64,000 nucleotides of DNA, taken from the NCBI RefSeq assembly GCF_014839805.1, contig NC_051116.1:3701556-3765555 (forward strand), written 5' to 3'. Below are positions 33,930-44,037 of the stretch, piece after piece. Position numbers and translations under genes: made by a program. Below the pieces are notes generated by a model that made no database searches, was not told the DNA's origin, and saw only the letters and a list, made by a program, of their open reading frames with translations. This DNA comes from Manduca sexta. Taxonomy: Eukaryota > Arthropoda > Insecta > Lepidoptera > Sphingidae. The number at the start of each line of letters is the position of its first letter. The stretch's first letter is position 1.

Positions 33930-34385
33930 CAGCTGTTTCAGACTTCGTTCTGCAACACGTCTGTTGTTTTCCTTTCTATTACCCGGGAATTCCTTATTAG
34001 TCGTAAAGGCTAGCTTGTAATGTTTTGTGAAGAACCCACTTTATATCAAATGGTAAAGACGTTTCCGTGGTTATTTCAAAGACATCGTAACAATTTTTTA
34101 TGTCATTTTCTTGTGCATAATTTTGTGGGTAAATTACTAAGGTGTATTTACACATATTTTGATTAAAAATAACAATTGATTAAGGAGTCAGTAATATCTA
34201 GTTGATACTTGAGTAATGAAATTCATCCGATAACGAGTACATATTAAATAGAAAAAAAATATATTGTAAACTTTGTTTTTGTCTATGTTTTTTTTTGTTT
34301 GATTTGTGTTCATTATTATTTATTTGGTTTATTTATACTTTCAGCTCATATACCGACTGTTATGTAGGTATTGACTGTCAATTAT
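33930..34385. other. Gap without a recognised gene
   Basis: AT-rich, no open frame or repeat identified. Confidence 0.4.
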
Positions 34386-34389
34386 AGTT

Positions 34390-34580
34390 TGCTTTAACAG
34401 TGAAGGAAAACATCGTGAGGAAACATGCATACTTGAGTAGTTCTATAAGAATTTCGAGGGTGTGTGAAATCTACCAACCCGCACTAGGCCAGCGTGGTAG
34501 ACTAAGGTCTAATCCCTCTCAGTAGTAGAGGAGGCCCGTGCCCATCAATAGGACAGTATAATATAATATAGGACTGATAT
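34390..34580 (+). repeat. SINE family A, copy 8 (head missing)
   Basis: GCTTTAACAGTGAAGGAAAA, CATCGTGAGGAAACATGCAT, CGCACTAGGCCAGCGTGG, CTCAGTAGTAGAGGAGGCCC and the tail ATAGGACTGATATCG follow the family from body to 3' end. Confidence 0.75.
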
Positions 34581-34589
34581 CGTTATATA

Positions 34590-35775
34590 AGGATTTTAAC
34601 AAATATTGGTCTTTGCCTACGGTTTCTGAAAGAGAATACGACACAACTTGTAGTTTATAATAATATGCATAACTGCGGTCTACAAAGCGTTTTAATGATA
34701 ATAAGATTTTACATAAATTACGAAAGGAAAGCCGGTAAGAATCGAGTTATATCGAGACTTCGCCACTGGTATTGACGCTACCAATATTATTATAATGTCA
34801 ATAACATTATAAAATCATTTTTGATCATTCAACACTGATTTATGTCGAGTAAAAAATAACCTGCCAACTTTAATTCAAGATTAAATCTTCTCTTAATATA
34901 ATTTGATTGATGCATCGCCGGGCCTACGATAATTTGATTTAAAAATGCTTCAGTCAAATATATTCAGAAAGCGCTCGACATTTATGTCAAGCGTTGTATA
35001 AAAGTAAATTTCAATTTTCACTGCACGATAATAAAATCTGTAGATTATGAGTGATATTTTATAATAATCAAATGGTATAAATGGAGGGTAAAATGAGTCA
35101 ATCTTTATTAATATTATAAAATTGAACTACTTTTCGAAATAGTGATAGAGTTAATATTTATTGAATCTAAATAATATATTTAAAGAGGCTATAATAATAA
35201 TATAAATTTTTTGTCTTTATTTTAATTTTGTGACATTTGTAAATAATAATATCATACTGTGTGTTCTTTTTTGTATTTTTTAAATTAATGTAATTGGTGC
35301 AAAACGTTTTAATTAAATAAAATAAATAATGAATAAATAAATAAATATTTTCTTTCAAAATACAAGTTTTAATTCAGTTTGAAATATCGGACTTGGATTA
35401 AAACATTAATAATTTAACATAACTTGGATTGTGACAGCAGACATTTTCACTTAAGAATTACAATTACTATGAATCTTTAGCTTCGAATAAAATACCTAAC
35501 TAACCTATATAAGGCTAAGTCGATCACATAAAAACCTGAAAGCCAATTAACAGTGAAAGTAAATTTTAGGAACTGATTGCGACCTCATCTCTTCAGTGAC
35601 GGACTAGTTTCACAGAATCATATTGATTCTAATATTTTATTAATAACATTTATATACAAAGAAGTATAGGGATTGACTTAATATCAAAGGCATTTCTACC
35701 AGTCCATCTTAGGGTGCTGCAGAGATAAACAAGGTAGGTGAATCTAAAAATGGTGAAATAAAAATCTATATTCTT
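34590..35775. other. AT-rich gap without a recognised gene
   Basis: A 63-codon minus-strand frame at 35,167-35,358 is lysine, tyrosine and isoleucine rich, as expected from AT-rich DNA, and is not supported. The GGCCTACGATAATTTG patch near 34,921 is not repeated. Confidence 0.4.
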
Positions 35776-35777
35776 AT

Positions 35778-35985
35778 TAGCTTTTGCTTGCCGCTTCGCC
35801 CCCGTCAAAGAGTTTTCCGGGATTAAAGTCCCTGTATATATTTTTCTGGGATAGAAAGTAGCCTATAACCTTCCCAGGGTCTTAAACTATCTCCATACCA
35901 GATTTCATAAACATCCGTTCGGAAGATATTGAGAAAATCGATAACATACAGACAGAAAAAGGAACTTTGTTTTATAATATGTATA
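35778..35985 (-). repeat. Interspersed repeat family G, copy 1
   Basis: Starts at GCTTTTGCTTGCCGCTTCGC, continues with GTAGCCTATAACCTTCCCAG, AACTATCTCCATACCAGATT and CATCCGTTCGGAAGAT, and ends at ACAGACAGAAAAAGG. It matches 60,740-60,930 block for block. This is a widespread kind of insect repeat; its class is not certain and the strand is nominal. Confidence 0.6.
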
Positions 35986-36441
35986 GATATATTCCTTCAC
36001 AACACTTATTTCCAACCAAATTAAAAATTATCAGTTGCAACGATAGGAAACAACCAAAAAGTAATAAATTCTCATTACAGAGTCTTTGTACAATTTATCT
36101 GCAACGCTTTAATTACATTGAATTTTCGTAAATAAAATATACTTTAAATACTGCACGCGACTGACAACTGAAATAAATCAATCCTGCAGGCATTGTCGTT
36201 TTAATTCAATCGGAGACTGGCATAATTCTGGCAAATTCGCTGAACATCAGCTTTAAGGGATTATGTCTGGATGAAAAATGCCGAGATAAGCAAGCCGATA
36301 GCTTTAATGCAAGCATTCCAAATAAATTACAGCAACTAAAGACTATATTGCAACGCACTCGATTACACTCGACGTTTTGAGACGTTATAATAAATCTTAT
36401 TAGGCCAATTTTAACAATTATTGTGAAGGCAGATCAACCTC

Positions 36442-37016
36442 CGCCCTGTGGACTGGGGGCGTTTGGAGAATTCCACCACGGTATCCCCTGCCTGTCGTAA
36501 GAGGCGACTAATAGGAGCCACGAAGGGGGTCGTCGGCGGGCAGCAGGGGGCTGTCCGCCCTAGTGCATTTTTGTGCATTCTTGCACATTTTTCGGTTGAC
36601 CCTCGGGATGGACGGCACTGTGTAGTTGGCCTCATGCTGCCGTAGACGCCGAGAGCGTCCTTCGGTGCGTGGGGGCTTCTGAGCCCCCCCCCCCATAGGA
36701 GACGGGCCGTAAGGCGGCACCGCGCAGGGGCGGCTGCGGACGAAGACACTTCCGTCAGAGGAAGCCCGCAGCCGTCCCTAATGCGCCGAAGAGGGCCACC
36801 GCGGAGTTTTAGCTGGTAGGCCGTGCATAGGTTAGTTGTACTCGGGTTAGGGACTCGGCCCAGCGGTCGCCTGAAGGTCGTCATCAAATCCGGGCGGCTC
36901 AACGCCGGGCCGTAAGGCACGGTTACCCCAGCATAACCGCTCAGTCGCCCCCCACGAAGGCTGGGCGGTAGTAATAAGGGAATTTCTCCGCGAAACCAAA
37001 AACAAAAAAAAAATAA
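36442..37016 (+). mobile_element. GC-rich retroposon with an 11-bp target duplication
   Basis: A 575-bp GC-rich block stands out from AT-rich flanks. AGATCAACCTC lies immediately before it (36,431-36,441) and again after it (37,017-37,027). Its 3' end is A-rich (AAAAACAAAAAAAAAATAA), typical of LINE-mediated insertion. It begins CGCCCTGTGGACTGGGGG and contains CGGTATCCCCTGCCTGTCG and CGTAAGAGGCGACTAATAGG. The latter resembles UTR-type sequence I associate with lepidopteran non-LTR elements (recollection, not verified). No reverse transcriptase is present, so it is a non-autonomous or internally deleted retroposon. Long frames on both strands (such as 36,411-36,920 minus) are a consequence of the high GC content. 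Confidence 0.75.
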
Positions 37017-37228
37017 AGATCAACCTCTATAGTCAGTGTGGTCGACAGCGCCTTAATTTCTCTTAGTACTAAACTACCTTCGAACGTGAGAAAGAACTAT
37101 CACGGGATATAAAGAACTCTGACCTTCCCAAAGTCTCGACTATATTCGTACCTAATATCGAAATCTGTTTGGTAATTCTTATGTTTATTGCATTCAGACA
37201 GCCGCGGCGTATTGTTTCATAACGTAAA

Positions 37229-37542
37229 TAATAATATAATATCAGCTCTGTATTATATACTGTCCCACTGCTGAGCACGGGCCTCCTCTACTACTGAGAA
37301 GAATTAGGCCTTAGTCCACCACGCTGGCCTAATGCGGATTGGTAGACTTCACTCACCCTCGAAAATTCCTAATAGAGAATTTCTCAGGTATGCTGGTTTC
37401 CTCACGATGTTTTCCTTCACCGTTAAAGCAAGCGATAATTCTCAAAGAATACACACATATTTTTTTTTTAAAAGTCAGAGGTTTGAACCTGTGGATATTA
37501 GTCTCGGCAGTCCGTTCCACAACCAACTAGGTTATCGCCGCT
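37229..37542 (-). repeat. SINE family A, copy 9, near complete
   Basis: The minus strand begins CGGCGATAACCTAGTTGG (A-box region), then a B-box-like CAGGTTCAAACC, the body and the tail AATACAGAGCTGATATTATA. Two overlapping plus-strand frames (37,332-37,553) are SINE by-products. Confidence 0.75.
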
Positions 37543-37654
37543 TTTTTGGTTAACGTTAAGATTGGTTACTATTAATTCCTCAAAGCCTCAGCGAATATTC
37601 TGGAAACAATATCATATAGCAGCCTTGAGAAAAATCCAGTTTACTTAGTTATAT

Positions 37655-37830
37655 ATGAAAACTAGCGTATTAGTTTTCCGAGATAAATTCCCGTTTTATT
37701 CCCGGGATAAAAGTAACCTATAGCACACAGGAGCGATGTAGCTTCCTATTTGTAAAAACATTTTCAAAATCAACTCAATAGTTTACGAGATTAGCGGGTT
37801 CAAACTCTTCAACTTTATATATTAGAGACT
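37655..37830. repeat. Interspersed repeat, family G-like fragment
   Basis: AAACTAGCGTATTAGTTTTC, TTCCCGGGATAAAAGTAACC, TATAGCACACAGGAGCG and TCAACTCAATAGTTTACGAG are diverged versions of the family G and D blocks. Confidence 0.4.
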
Positions 37831-38248
37831 ATTCATAGTAACAAATTAAAGACTTTAAATTCAGTGCTTACATAGTTGAATGAGATTCATTAACGCGAAT
37901 GATAAATCGATGCCACACAAATTGAGTCGTAAGTTTTAAATATCGAATTGGTTTACATAATTAATGCGTATGTTAAAGTGATGAATGAGTTACAAAGATT
38001 AAGTTAACATTTGGGTTGGATTTACGAGCCGCGTCACGACACCGTTTCAATCCGATAATGTTAACAATCGATTTAAATTGCAAGCTCTTTTTAAAGTATG
38101 TTATGTATTTTTTTATTTATTATTTAATAATTAGATACATAGTAAGCGGCGTTATTATTACATAGTAACAAAACAATCAAAAAGAAGCGTACATAGTTAT
38201 TTATATTCTGTGCTTCTCGAGTAGGCGACTGCAGCTTACATACACTAC

Positions 38249-38560
38249 GTTTTTTTTTATTGCTGTTAATGACGAGACGAGCTTGCCGTTCGCCTGATGG
38301 TAAGCGATACTACCGCCCATAAACAGTAGAAACACCATCTAGCACCTTGAAATACAAAGCACTGTCTGGTATTCCACTACGCTCGCTATCTTGAGACGTG
38401 AGATGTTAAGTCTCATAATGTCCAGTGGTTAGACTGGCTCCAATGTCCTTCAAACCGGAACACAACAGAGACTACATACTGCTGCTTGGCGGCAGAAATA
38501 GACATTGGTACCTACTCAGGCGGACTCTCACATATGACAGGCCTACCACCAGTAGTATCT
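38249..38560 (-). repeat. Interspersed repeat family B, copy 6, full length
   Basis: From TTTTTTTTTATTGCTGTT and GACGAGACGAGCTTGCCGTT to ACATATGACAGGCCTACCAC. The frame 38,425-38,661 begins inside it. Confidence 0.8.
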
Positions 38561-38564
38561 TACA

Positions 38565-39665
38565 CCACACGGTTTATAACAAAGTTTATTTCAAATTTAA
38601 TTGTAAAACTGATTTTGATGGAACATGTTCTAGTGAAGTAAAGCAATTGTTTACATTTTAGACAATTTTTCATATGTTATTATTGAAAAAGCTACTCTAT
38701 ATTTTACTCTAAGGTTTCAAACTCGCTTTGTTTTTCGTGCAAGCTAGAACCGCACAACAAAGCCCGCTTGGTCCGGTGCCATCCATCTTCCTTACGGCCA
38801 GTCGTGTAGTTGGCATTTCAAAATTGTTACCTGTGAACAAAATGAAACGTGGATTAGTTTATTTTCGTGGCGAGTGTTCTTGTTAAATGGTCTCTTGTTA
38901 TAAGAACAAATCGTTGGTGTGCTCAACTATAATACATTTTCAGTGTGATGGCATTATGATTATTAAAATGTAATGCATTACGATCTGATTTCTTATGACA
39001 AAATAGTTAAATTTGATCTTAATTTTGCCTGTATTAAGCCGTTTTTTGTAGCAACTCTTATGGCTTTTACTTTAGCAACGCTTGTGCTGTGGCAATTCGT
39101 AATTTTTATTGTAGTTGTTAATTTTACTTTTAGAGTTCATGGTGAAACTATCTATAAAAGAAGTGATCGTTAGAAGTGCTATTCAGTAATTTATAATTTC
39201 AAAATAATTATACATTGTGTGGTTTGCTGTTGGTAGGATATATGCTGCTGTTCGACAACCATGGCGGTAACAATGCTAGCATTTTACTCAAATAATTCAT
39301 TTATAATTAAATCACAATTTCCAGCAGCATTTATTTTAAATATCGAATTTCAATACCACAATAGAGTATTTAGTAAAAATAGAATAAAATAAGCGCCAAT
39401 AATAATTCCGCGAGCATTCCGCTCATCTGAATGTAAATGTAACATTTGCATTTGAATTAAAATCGTACAGCGCTCGGTCATTCGTTCACTGCCTTGTGGC
39501 AACTCGTTGGACATTTTGAATTTGTATGGAATTTTACAGAATTCCATATACTTTTACTTAGTATATCTATTTTTTAGGCTTCACTTCATCTAACATCGGA
39601 TGCTAAAAAGCCATTTATATGGTTGTAAGGACATTCTAGCTATTGTCAAATTAACTTGTATATAA
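38565..39665. other. Gap; one hydrophobic open frame
   Basis: A 66-codon frame (38,973-39,173) has a run of hydrophobic residues (FFVATLMAFTLATLVLWQFV) that could be a membrane segment, but there is no homology I recognise and the flanks are AT-rich. No repeat identified. Confidence 0.25.
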
Positions 39666-39668
39666 AAT

Positions 39669-39975
39669 CTTTTTTTTTATTACAAGACGAGCTTGCCGTT
39701 CGCCTGATGGTAAGCGATACGACCGCCCATAAACAGTAGAAACACCAACCACACCTTATATTCCAAAGCATTGTTTCGTACTCCACGGCGCTCGCTATCC
39801 TGAGACATGAGATGTTAAGTCTCATTATGTCCAGTAGCTACACTGGCTACAATGTTCTTCAAACCGGAACACAACAGTAACTACATACTGCTGATTGGCG
39901 GCAGAAATAGACATTGCGGTGGTACCTACCTAAGTGGACTCGTAACATAATATGAGAGACCTACCACTAGTAATA
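39669..39975 (-). repeat. Interspersed repeat family B, copy 7
   Basis: TTTTTTTTATTACAAGACGA, CCTGATGGTAAGCGATACGA, ACGGCGCTCGCTATCC, and TGATTGGCGGCAGAAATAG to GAGAGACCTACCACTAGTA. A small deletion removes the usual AATGACG next to the T run. Confidence 0.8.
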
Positions 39976-39979
39976 TCTG

Positions 39980-41035
39980 AGAATGACGAGCGCTTTGCAA
40001 TTCTACGCAGTTTATATTGCAGTTAGGGTGGAGTTATTTCTGTTAAATGGATATTAATGTCGGCTTACCATCAGGCGAGCGGCTTCCTTAGTCATCACGA
40101 CCATAATCACTTATCAATTTATAACAATATCTATAACTTTCTACCTTATATGGCTTACACACGTCTTTAAGGGGTAAGCAGAGATAGTTAACTACGATTT
40201 TCGCACACATTCACATTCCACATTAAAAGTTTTCTCATGACCTCATGTTTAAATCCCCCAAGTCCAAAAACCGTAAAGCAAATGAACTTAAACGAAAAAA
40301 AACTTGTTAACCCTTTCGAAACGCTGAATGGGAAAGTAAATACTGCCCATTAAAACTTAACACCGTGAAGACACGTCAAAGACGTTTAAATACGTTCGCC
40401 GAGTGCGCGTCGCAAGCCTCTTGACGTGATGGCACGTCGAGGATAAGTGCATCTCCTAGGCATAGATTAAGAGTGATTTAGGGTTTGTATATTTTAATTA
40501 CAGTTTTTTTTTAATGTGATTTACGCGTTAAACGTTTTGATACGTTTTTATGAACAATATTTGTCGTAGTTGTAAAATTAATACGAGATTATGACGTCAA
40601 ATAAAATGGTGGAACTTAGACACCAAGAAAATGTAGCTTCGTTACTCTAATTGAAATATAAATTGTACATACATACATAAATAGTATCACGCCTCTATCT
40701 CATAGGGGTAAGCAGAGACTATGGATTGCCACTTTGTACGATTCTGGCATACTTCTCGTGCTTCCTCCACCTTCATCAATCTTTTCATGCATTCCAGCCG
40801 GTTTACCTTTTGACCTGGTCTTTACTAAGAATATCCGATATCTTACGTTCCAAGGATCGGTGCGGTCGACCCCTACTGGAGCTTCCATGCACATTCGCCT
40901 TACAAACCCTCTTTGTCACTCACCTATCATTCCTCCTATCCAAATGCTCAAACCTTAGCATATCCTTCTCCATTTTTTAACTATAAATTTCAGTCGGATA
41001 AAATATATTTTTTTTATGTTATTTCATTAAAAGAT
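39980..41035. other. Gap with SINE E tail fragments and one possible dispersed repeat
   Basis: Two minus-strand SINE E-type 3' fragments are visible: CTTTAAGGGGTAAGCAGAG at about 40,166 and CACGCCTCTATCTCATAGGG near 40,688. From 40,710 to 40,960 follows a block with GCCACTTTGTACGATTCTGG and TTTTGACCTGGTCTTTACTA, open in three frames; it looks like a degraded dispersed repeat, but no second copy is present. A patch at about 40,370-40,450 has several ACGTC words. Confidence 0.35.
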
Positions 41036-41039
41036 AACC

Positions 41040-41386
41040 CTGCAAACACTTTTTCTAGACACGGTCTGCAGTACCCCTAATGTATCTGGTACGAAGTGTG
41101 CAGTTCATTACCCGGCATATGAAGTGGCCGTGAGTGCCGTATCAACCCTCCCGCGGCTACGGATAAATTGAAGAGGGCACCTCGGTCTATACAACCCCCG
41201 GCGATGTTCCTCACTCCGCCACTTCAGATACTAATATTGTAACATTCGAAATGTGAGGTTAAAAATATATTTCTACTTTTATAATACGTGATGTTTGGAT
41301 GTTCGTTATTAATTGTAAATATCTATATATATTAATTTTTGTGATATGGATCAGGGGTCTGCAATAAAGTTATTATTATTATTATA
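41040..41386 (+). repeat. Retroposon-like 3' end with a TTA tail
   Basis: The GC-richer patch at 41,050-41,225 leads into GGGGTCTGCAATAAAGTTAT followed by a TTATTATTATTA run, the look of a LINE 3' end with its polyadenylation signal and tail. The 5' boundary is not clear. The Helitron at 41,387 starts in its tail. Confidence 0.4.
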
Positions 41387-41658
41387 AAAATGAATCCCTA
41401 TTTCTCTTGGTCAAGCCATCACGCGTGAACGGCTGGACCGATTTCACTATTGTTTTTGTTGTTTGTTATTGTCAGGGGGAGGTTCTTATGAAAGAAAAAA
41501 AACAAATATTTGCGCGGTAAATTCGAAAATTTAAGAAAACTTAACGAAAATATTAATTTTATATAACTGTCAATTGTTTGAAATAACTGTCAGCGATTGA
41601 CAGAATGCGCGCTGCAAATTCATAGTTAAGACGGGACAACGTCTGTCGGGTCGACTAG
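41387..41658 (+). mobile_element. Short non-autonomous Helitron, copy 2
   Basis: Shares AAAAATGAATCCCTATTT, CATCACGCGTGAACGGCTGG and CGATTGACAGAATGCGCGC with 30,918-31,161, and ends GGGTCGACTAG before a T. The 3' hairpin is better here: GACG, loop GGACAA, CGTC. The 5' end merges with the TTA tail before it, so the start is approximate. Internal length differs from copy 1 by an extra segment around 41,550-41,590. Confidence 0.7.
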
Positions 41659-41674
41659 TACATAGTATAAAACT

Positions 41675-41907
41675 AAGTCCCCAAAAGCTGTCTGTATGTG
41701 GTCGATTTTCTTAAAATCTACTGAACGGATTTTTATATGGTTTTAACTAAAAGATAGTGCAATTTTTTAAGAACGTTTAGGTTAATAATACATAGCGGTT
41801 ACATGTAAATTGACAGAAATATATCTAATATTGTTGAAGAGGTCGCTTGGTTTGATTTCCACGTGGGCGAAGCGGTAAGCATAGCTAGTTTAGTAAATTT
41901 GAAATAC
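41675..41907. repeat. Dispersed repeat fragment (family G-like) that received copia-1
   Basis: CCAAAAGCTGTCTGTATGTG, AAAATCTACTGAACGGATTT and CACGTGGGCGAAGCGGTAAG are typical of degraded family G debris. The last five bases, AATAC (41,903-41,907), are the target duplicated by copia-1. Confidence 0.45.
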
Positions 41908-42063
41908 TGTTGTAGAACCTCTTGTTCGAATATAATTTAAAAATTAAAAACATAAATGTCTTATGTCAACTCATGTAAAACAAGTGCTCAATGATAAAAA
42001 AACATTCTCTGAATTTATCCGTATTTTTCATTTCACGTATAGTATTTCATTATTTTTACTACA
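41908..42063 (+). repeat. Copia-1 5' LTR
   Basis: Starts TGTTGTAG and ends ACTACA, with TG...CA ends. It should contain promoter and start site for the element's RNA; no clear TATA box stands out in the AT-rich sequence. Identical by eye to 46,115-46,270. Confidence 0.93.
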
Positions 42064-42066
42064 AAT

Positions 42067-42082
42067 CGTTATCAGCACGAAG
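42067..42082 (+). other. Copia-1 probable primer-binding site
   Basis: CGTTATCAGCACGAAG lies 3 bases inside the 5' LTR, and 15 bases of it recur right after the copia-2 LTR. Copia-type elements often prime with a cleaved initiator tRNA-Met fragment; GTTAT and CAGCACG both occur in the complement of that half-tRNA, though with intervening bases missing, so the primer assignment is inference. Confidence 0.5.
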
Positions 42083-42107
42083 TTATCTTATTTAGAAGAA
42101 GATAATA

Positions 42108-43055
42108 ATGGCAGGACCTGTAGGAATATTGAATGGAATTACTATGTTAAGAAATCGTGAAGGATATGCAATTTGGAAATTTAAAATGAGAATGTTGTTG
42201 ATACATGAAGAGTTGTGGAGTACTGTAAGTGGCTATGCTGACGATGATAAAACGCCTTCTGAGGTACGTTTCCGTAATGACCAAAAGGCTCTTTCAAAAA
42301 TATGCCTAACGGTTGACGGTGGTGCTATCACGCATGTCAGAACAGCTACAACGGCGAAAATGGCGTGGGATGCTTTGCAAACAACGTTTGAAGATAAAAG
42401 CTTAGGCCGAAAGTTAGCACTAGAGCGGAAGTTATATAGGTATACTTTATCAGATTTTACAGATTTAGAATCCTATATAATAGCTATAACAACGACCGCG
42501 CAGGACCTAGCTGATATCGGTAAGAAAATTGAAGATAGTTCGCTTGCTGCAATCATTCTAGGTGGTCTTACATCACGATATGAGCCCCTGATAATGGCTC
42601 TAGAGCACAGTAATATAGAAGTCACTAGCGAAATGGTGAAAACTAAACTATTGAGCGAAATGAGTAGAGAAACTGAACGTGATGTACCAGCACTGCGCTC
42701 ATTGCTTAAGAAGGGTATAATATGCTATAAATGCAGAAAACCAGGGCATAAGTCTCCCAACTGTCCTCTTAAAAAGGATAAACCAAGTTTTGTTTATAAT
42801 AAAAAGGAAGCAAAATGTGAAACGGGTCTTGTTGTGAATAATGAGGAAGAACGGGTAACGAATTCGAAGCAAGTTATCACTGAAATGTCTTTATCTGCAC
42901 TAGAAAGTAAAGACTTTAACAGATGGATTGTGGATTCAGGTGCAACAGTTCATATGACTCCCCCCTGCAGATTGGTTTATCAACTATCGTCCTATAGATG
43001 GAGGTACAATTACTGTGGCAAATGGAGAGAAGTTGGCAGCTATAGGCGTTGGTGA
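42108..43055 (+). CDS. Copia-1 polyprotein, segment 1: gag and protease
   Basis: The ATG at 42,108 gives a gag-like helical region with AIWKFKMRMLLIHEELW near residue 22, common in copia gag. A CCHC zinc knuckle CYKCRKPGHKSPNC is at residues 206-219 (RNA binding). The aspartic protease motif WIVDSGATVHM has its active Asp at residue 276. The true frame is left after HMTPP: a C6 run at 42,960-42,965 appears one base too long, so the last 30 or so residues of this frame are not native. The native polyprotein continues in the frame of the next segment. Confidence 0.9.
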   Translation: MAGPVGILNGITMLRNREGYAIWKFKMRMLLIHEELWSTVSGYADDDKTPSEVRFRNDQKALSKICLTVDGGAITHVRTATTAKMAWDALQTTFEDKSLGRKLALERKLYRYTLSDFTDLESYIIAITTTAQDLADIGKKIEDSSLAAIILGGLTSRYEPLIMALEHSNIEVTSEMVKTKLLSEMSRETERDVPALRSLLKKGIICYKCRKPGHKSPNCPLKKDKPSFVYNKKEAKCETGLVVNNEEERVTNSKQVITEMSLSALESKDFNRWIVDSGATVHMTPPCRLVYQLSSYRWRYNYCGKWREVGSYRRW

Positions 43056-44037
43056 TGTATCTATTGATACGAATAATGGAGTCTGCAGAATAGCTGACGT
43101 CGTACATGTTCCACGCCTAAACTGCAATTTGCTATCAGTAAAGCAGGTTGTTGAAAAAGGTTTTTTAGTAATTTTTGATAAAAATGGTTGTAATTTTTAT
43201 AAAACTGATGATGTATCTTATTTAAATAATGCTGCTTTTCATGGTTCTTATAGTGGTGGACTGGTTCATTTAGATTGTTCTGTTCGTTTACCACAAAATA
43301 TAGCGTACATTGTTAATTCAGAGCTTTCAAAGTTTCAGCTTTGGCATAAGCGTCTTGGACATCTGTGCCGTATTGGTATGGACCTACTCAGAAAGGGTCT
43401 TGCTGTCGGTGTGAAGTACGTAGAAGTTGACAAAGAACCATGTATACCTTGTATTGAAGGTAAGCAAGCTAGGAAGCCCTTCAAGAGGCTGAAGTATAAG
43501 AGAGCTACATCAGTACTGGAATTAGTTCATACAGATGTTTGTGGACCGATGTCAACTACTTCATTCAAAGGCAATAAATATTTTATTATTTTTGTAGACG
43601 ATTATACGCGTTTTATATTTGTTTATTGTATGAATTCTAAGACAGAAGTCATGTCAAAGTTTCTTACATTTCAATCACTTGTTGAGAGACAGACTGGTGC
43701 GGAAATTAAAATACTGAGATCGGATAATGGTACTGAGTATGTAAATAAAGAGATGGCGGCCTACTTAGATTCTCAAGGAATCCAACATCAAACAACGGTT
43801 CCATATAGCCCTCAACAAAATGGCGTTAGTGAACGTTGTAATCGCAGTATTATAGAAAAGGCTCGCGCTTTGCCGTCACATGGTTTGCTTTCTAAGGCAT
43901 ATTGGCAGGATGCAGTAGAAACTAGTGTTTATTTAAAAAACCGGTCTCCTCATCGCGCAATTGAAGGTAAAACACCATTCGAAATGTGGTATGGGAGCAA
44001 ACCTGACCTGTCTCATTTAAAGGTTTTTTGGATGTAG
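43015..44037 (+). CDS. Copia-1 polyprotein, segment 2: integrase
   Basis: Continues the protease fold and then the integrase. The zinc-binding HHCC is seen as H111 and H116 (HKRLGH) with C143 and C146 (CIPC). The DDE core is D174 (VHTDVCG), D237 (RSDNGTEY) and E273 (NGVSER), with 35 residues between the last two, as required. All catalytic residues are present. The native frame starts upstream near 42,966; the displayed start Met is internal. The frame is lost in a T6 run at 44,024-44,029. Confidence 0.92.
   Translation: MANGEKLAAIGVGDVSIDTNNGVCRIADVVHVPRLNCNLLSVKQVVEKGFLVIFDKNGCNFYKTDDVSYLNNAAFHGSYSGGLVHLDCSVRLPQNIAYIVNSELSKFQLWHKRLGHLCRIGMDLLRKGLAVGVKYVEVDKEPCIPCIEGKQARKPFKRLKYKRATSVLELVHTDVCGPMSTTSFKGNKYFIIFVDDYTRFIFVYCMNSKTEVMSKFLTFQSLVERQTGAEIKILRSDNGTEYVNKEMAAYLDSQGIQHQTTVPYSPQQNGVSERCNRSIIEKARALPSHGLLSKAYWQDAVETSVYLKNRSPHRAIEGKTPFEMWYGSKPDLSHLKVFWM

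Noticed and set aside
36411..36920. 169-codon minus-strand open frame
   Set aside because: It covers the GC-rich retroposon, where long frames appear on several strands. It has no domain and spans the insertion boundary.
38973..39173. Small membrane protein
   Set aside because: The hydrophobic run is what AT-rich codons produce by chance; no homology, start context or neighbours support it.
40700..40980. Overlapping open frames on both strands
   Set aside because: Three frames are open at once in what looks like a degraded dispersed repeat, so none is favoured as coding.
43061..43294. 77-codon minus-strand frame
   Set aside because: It is a shadow of the copia-1 protease-integrase region on the plus strand.
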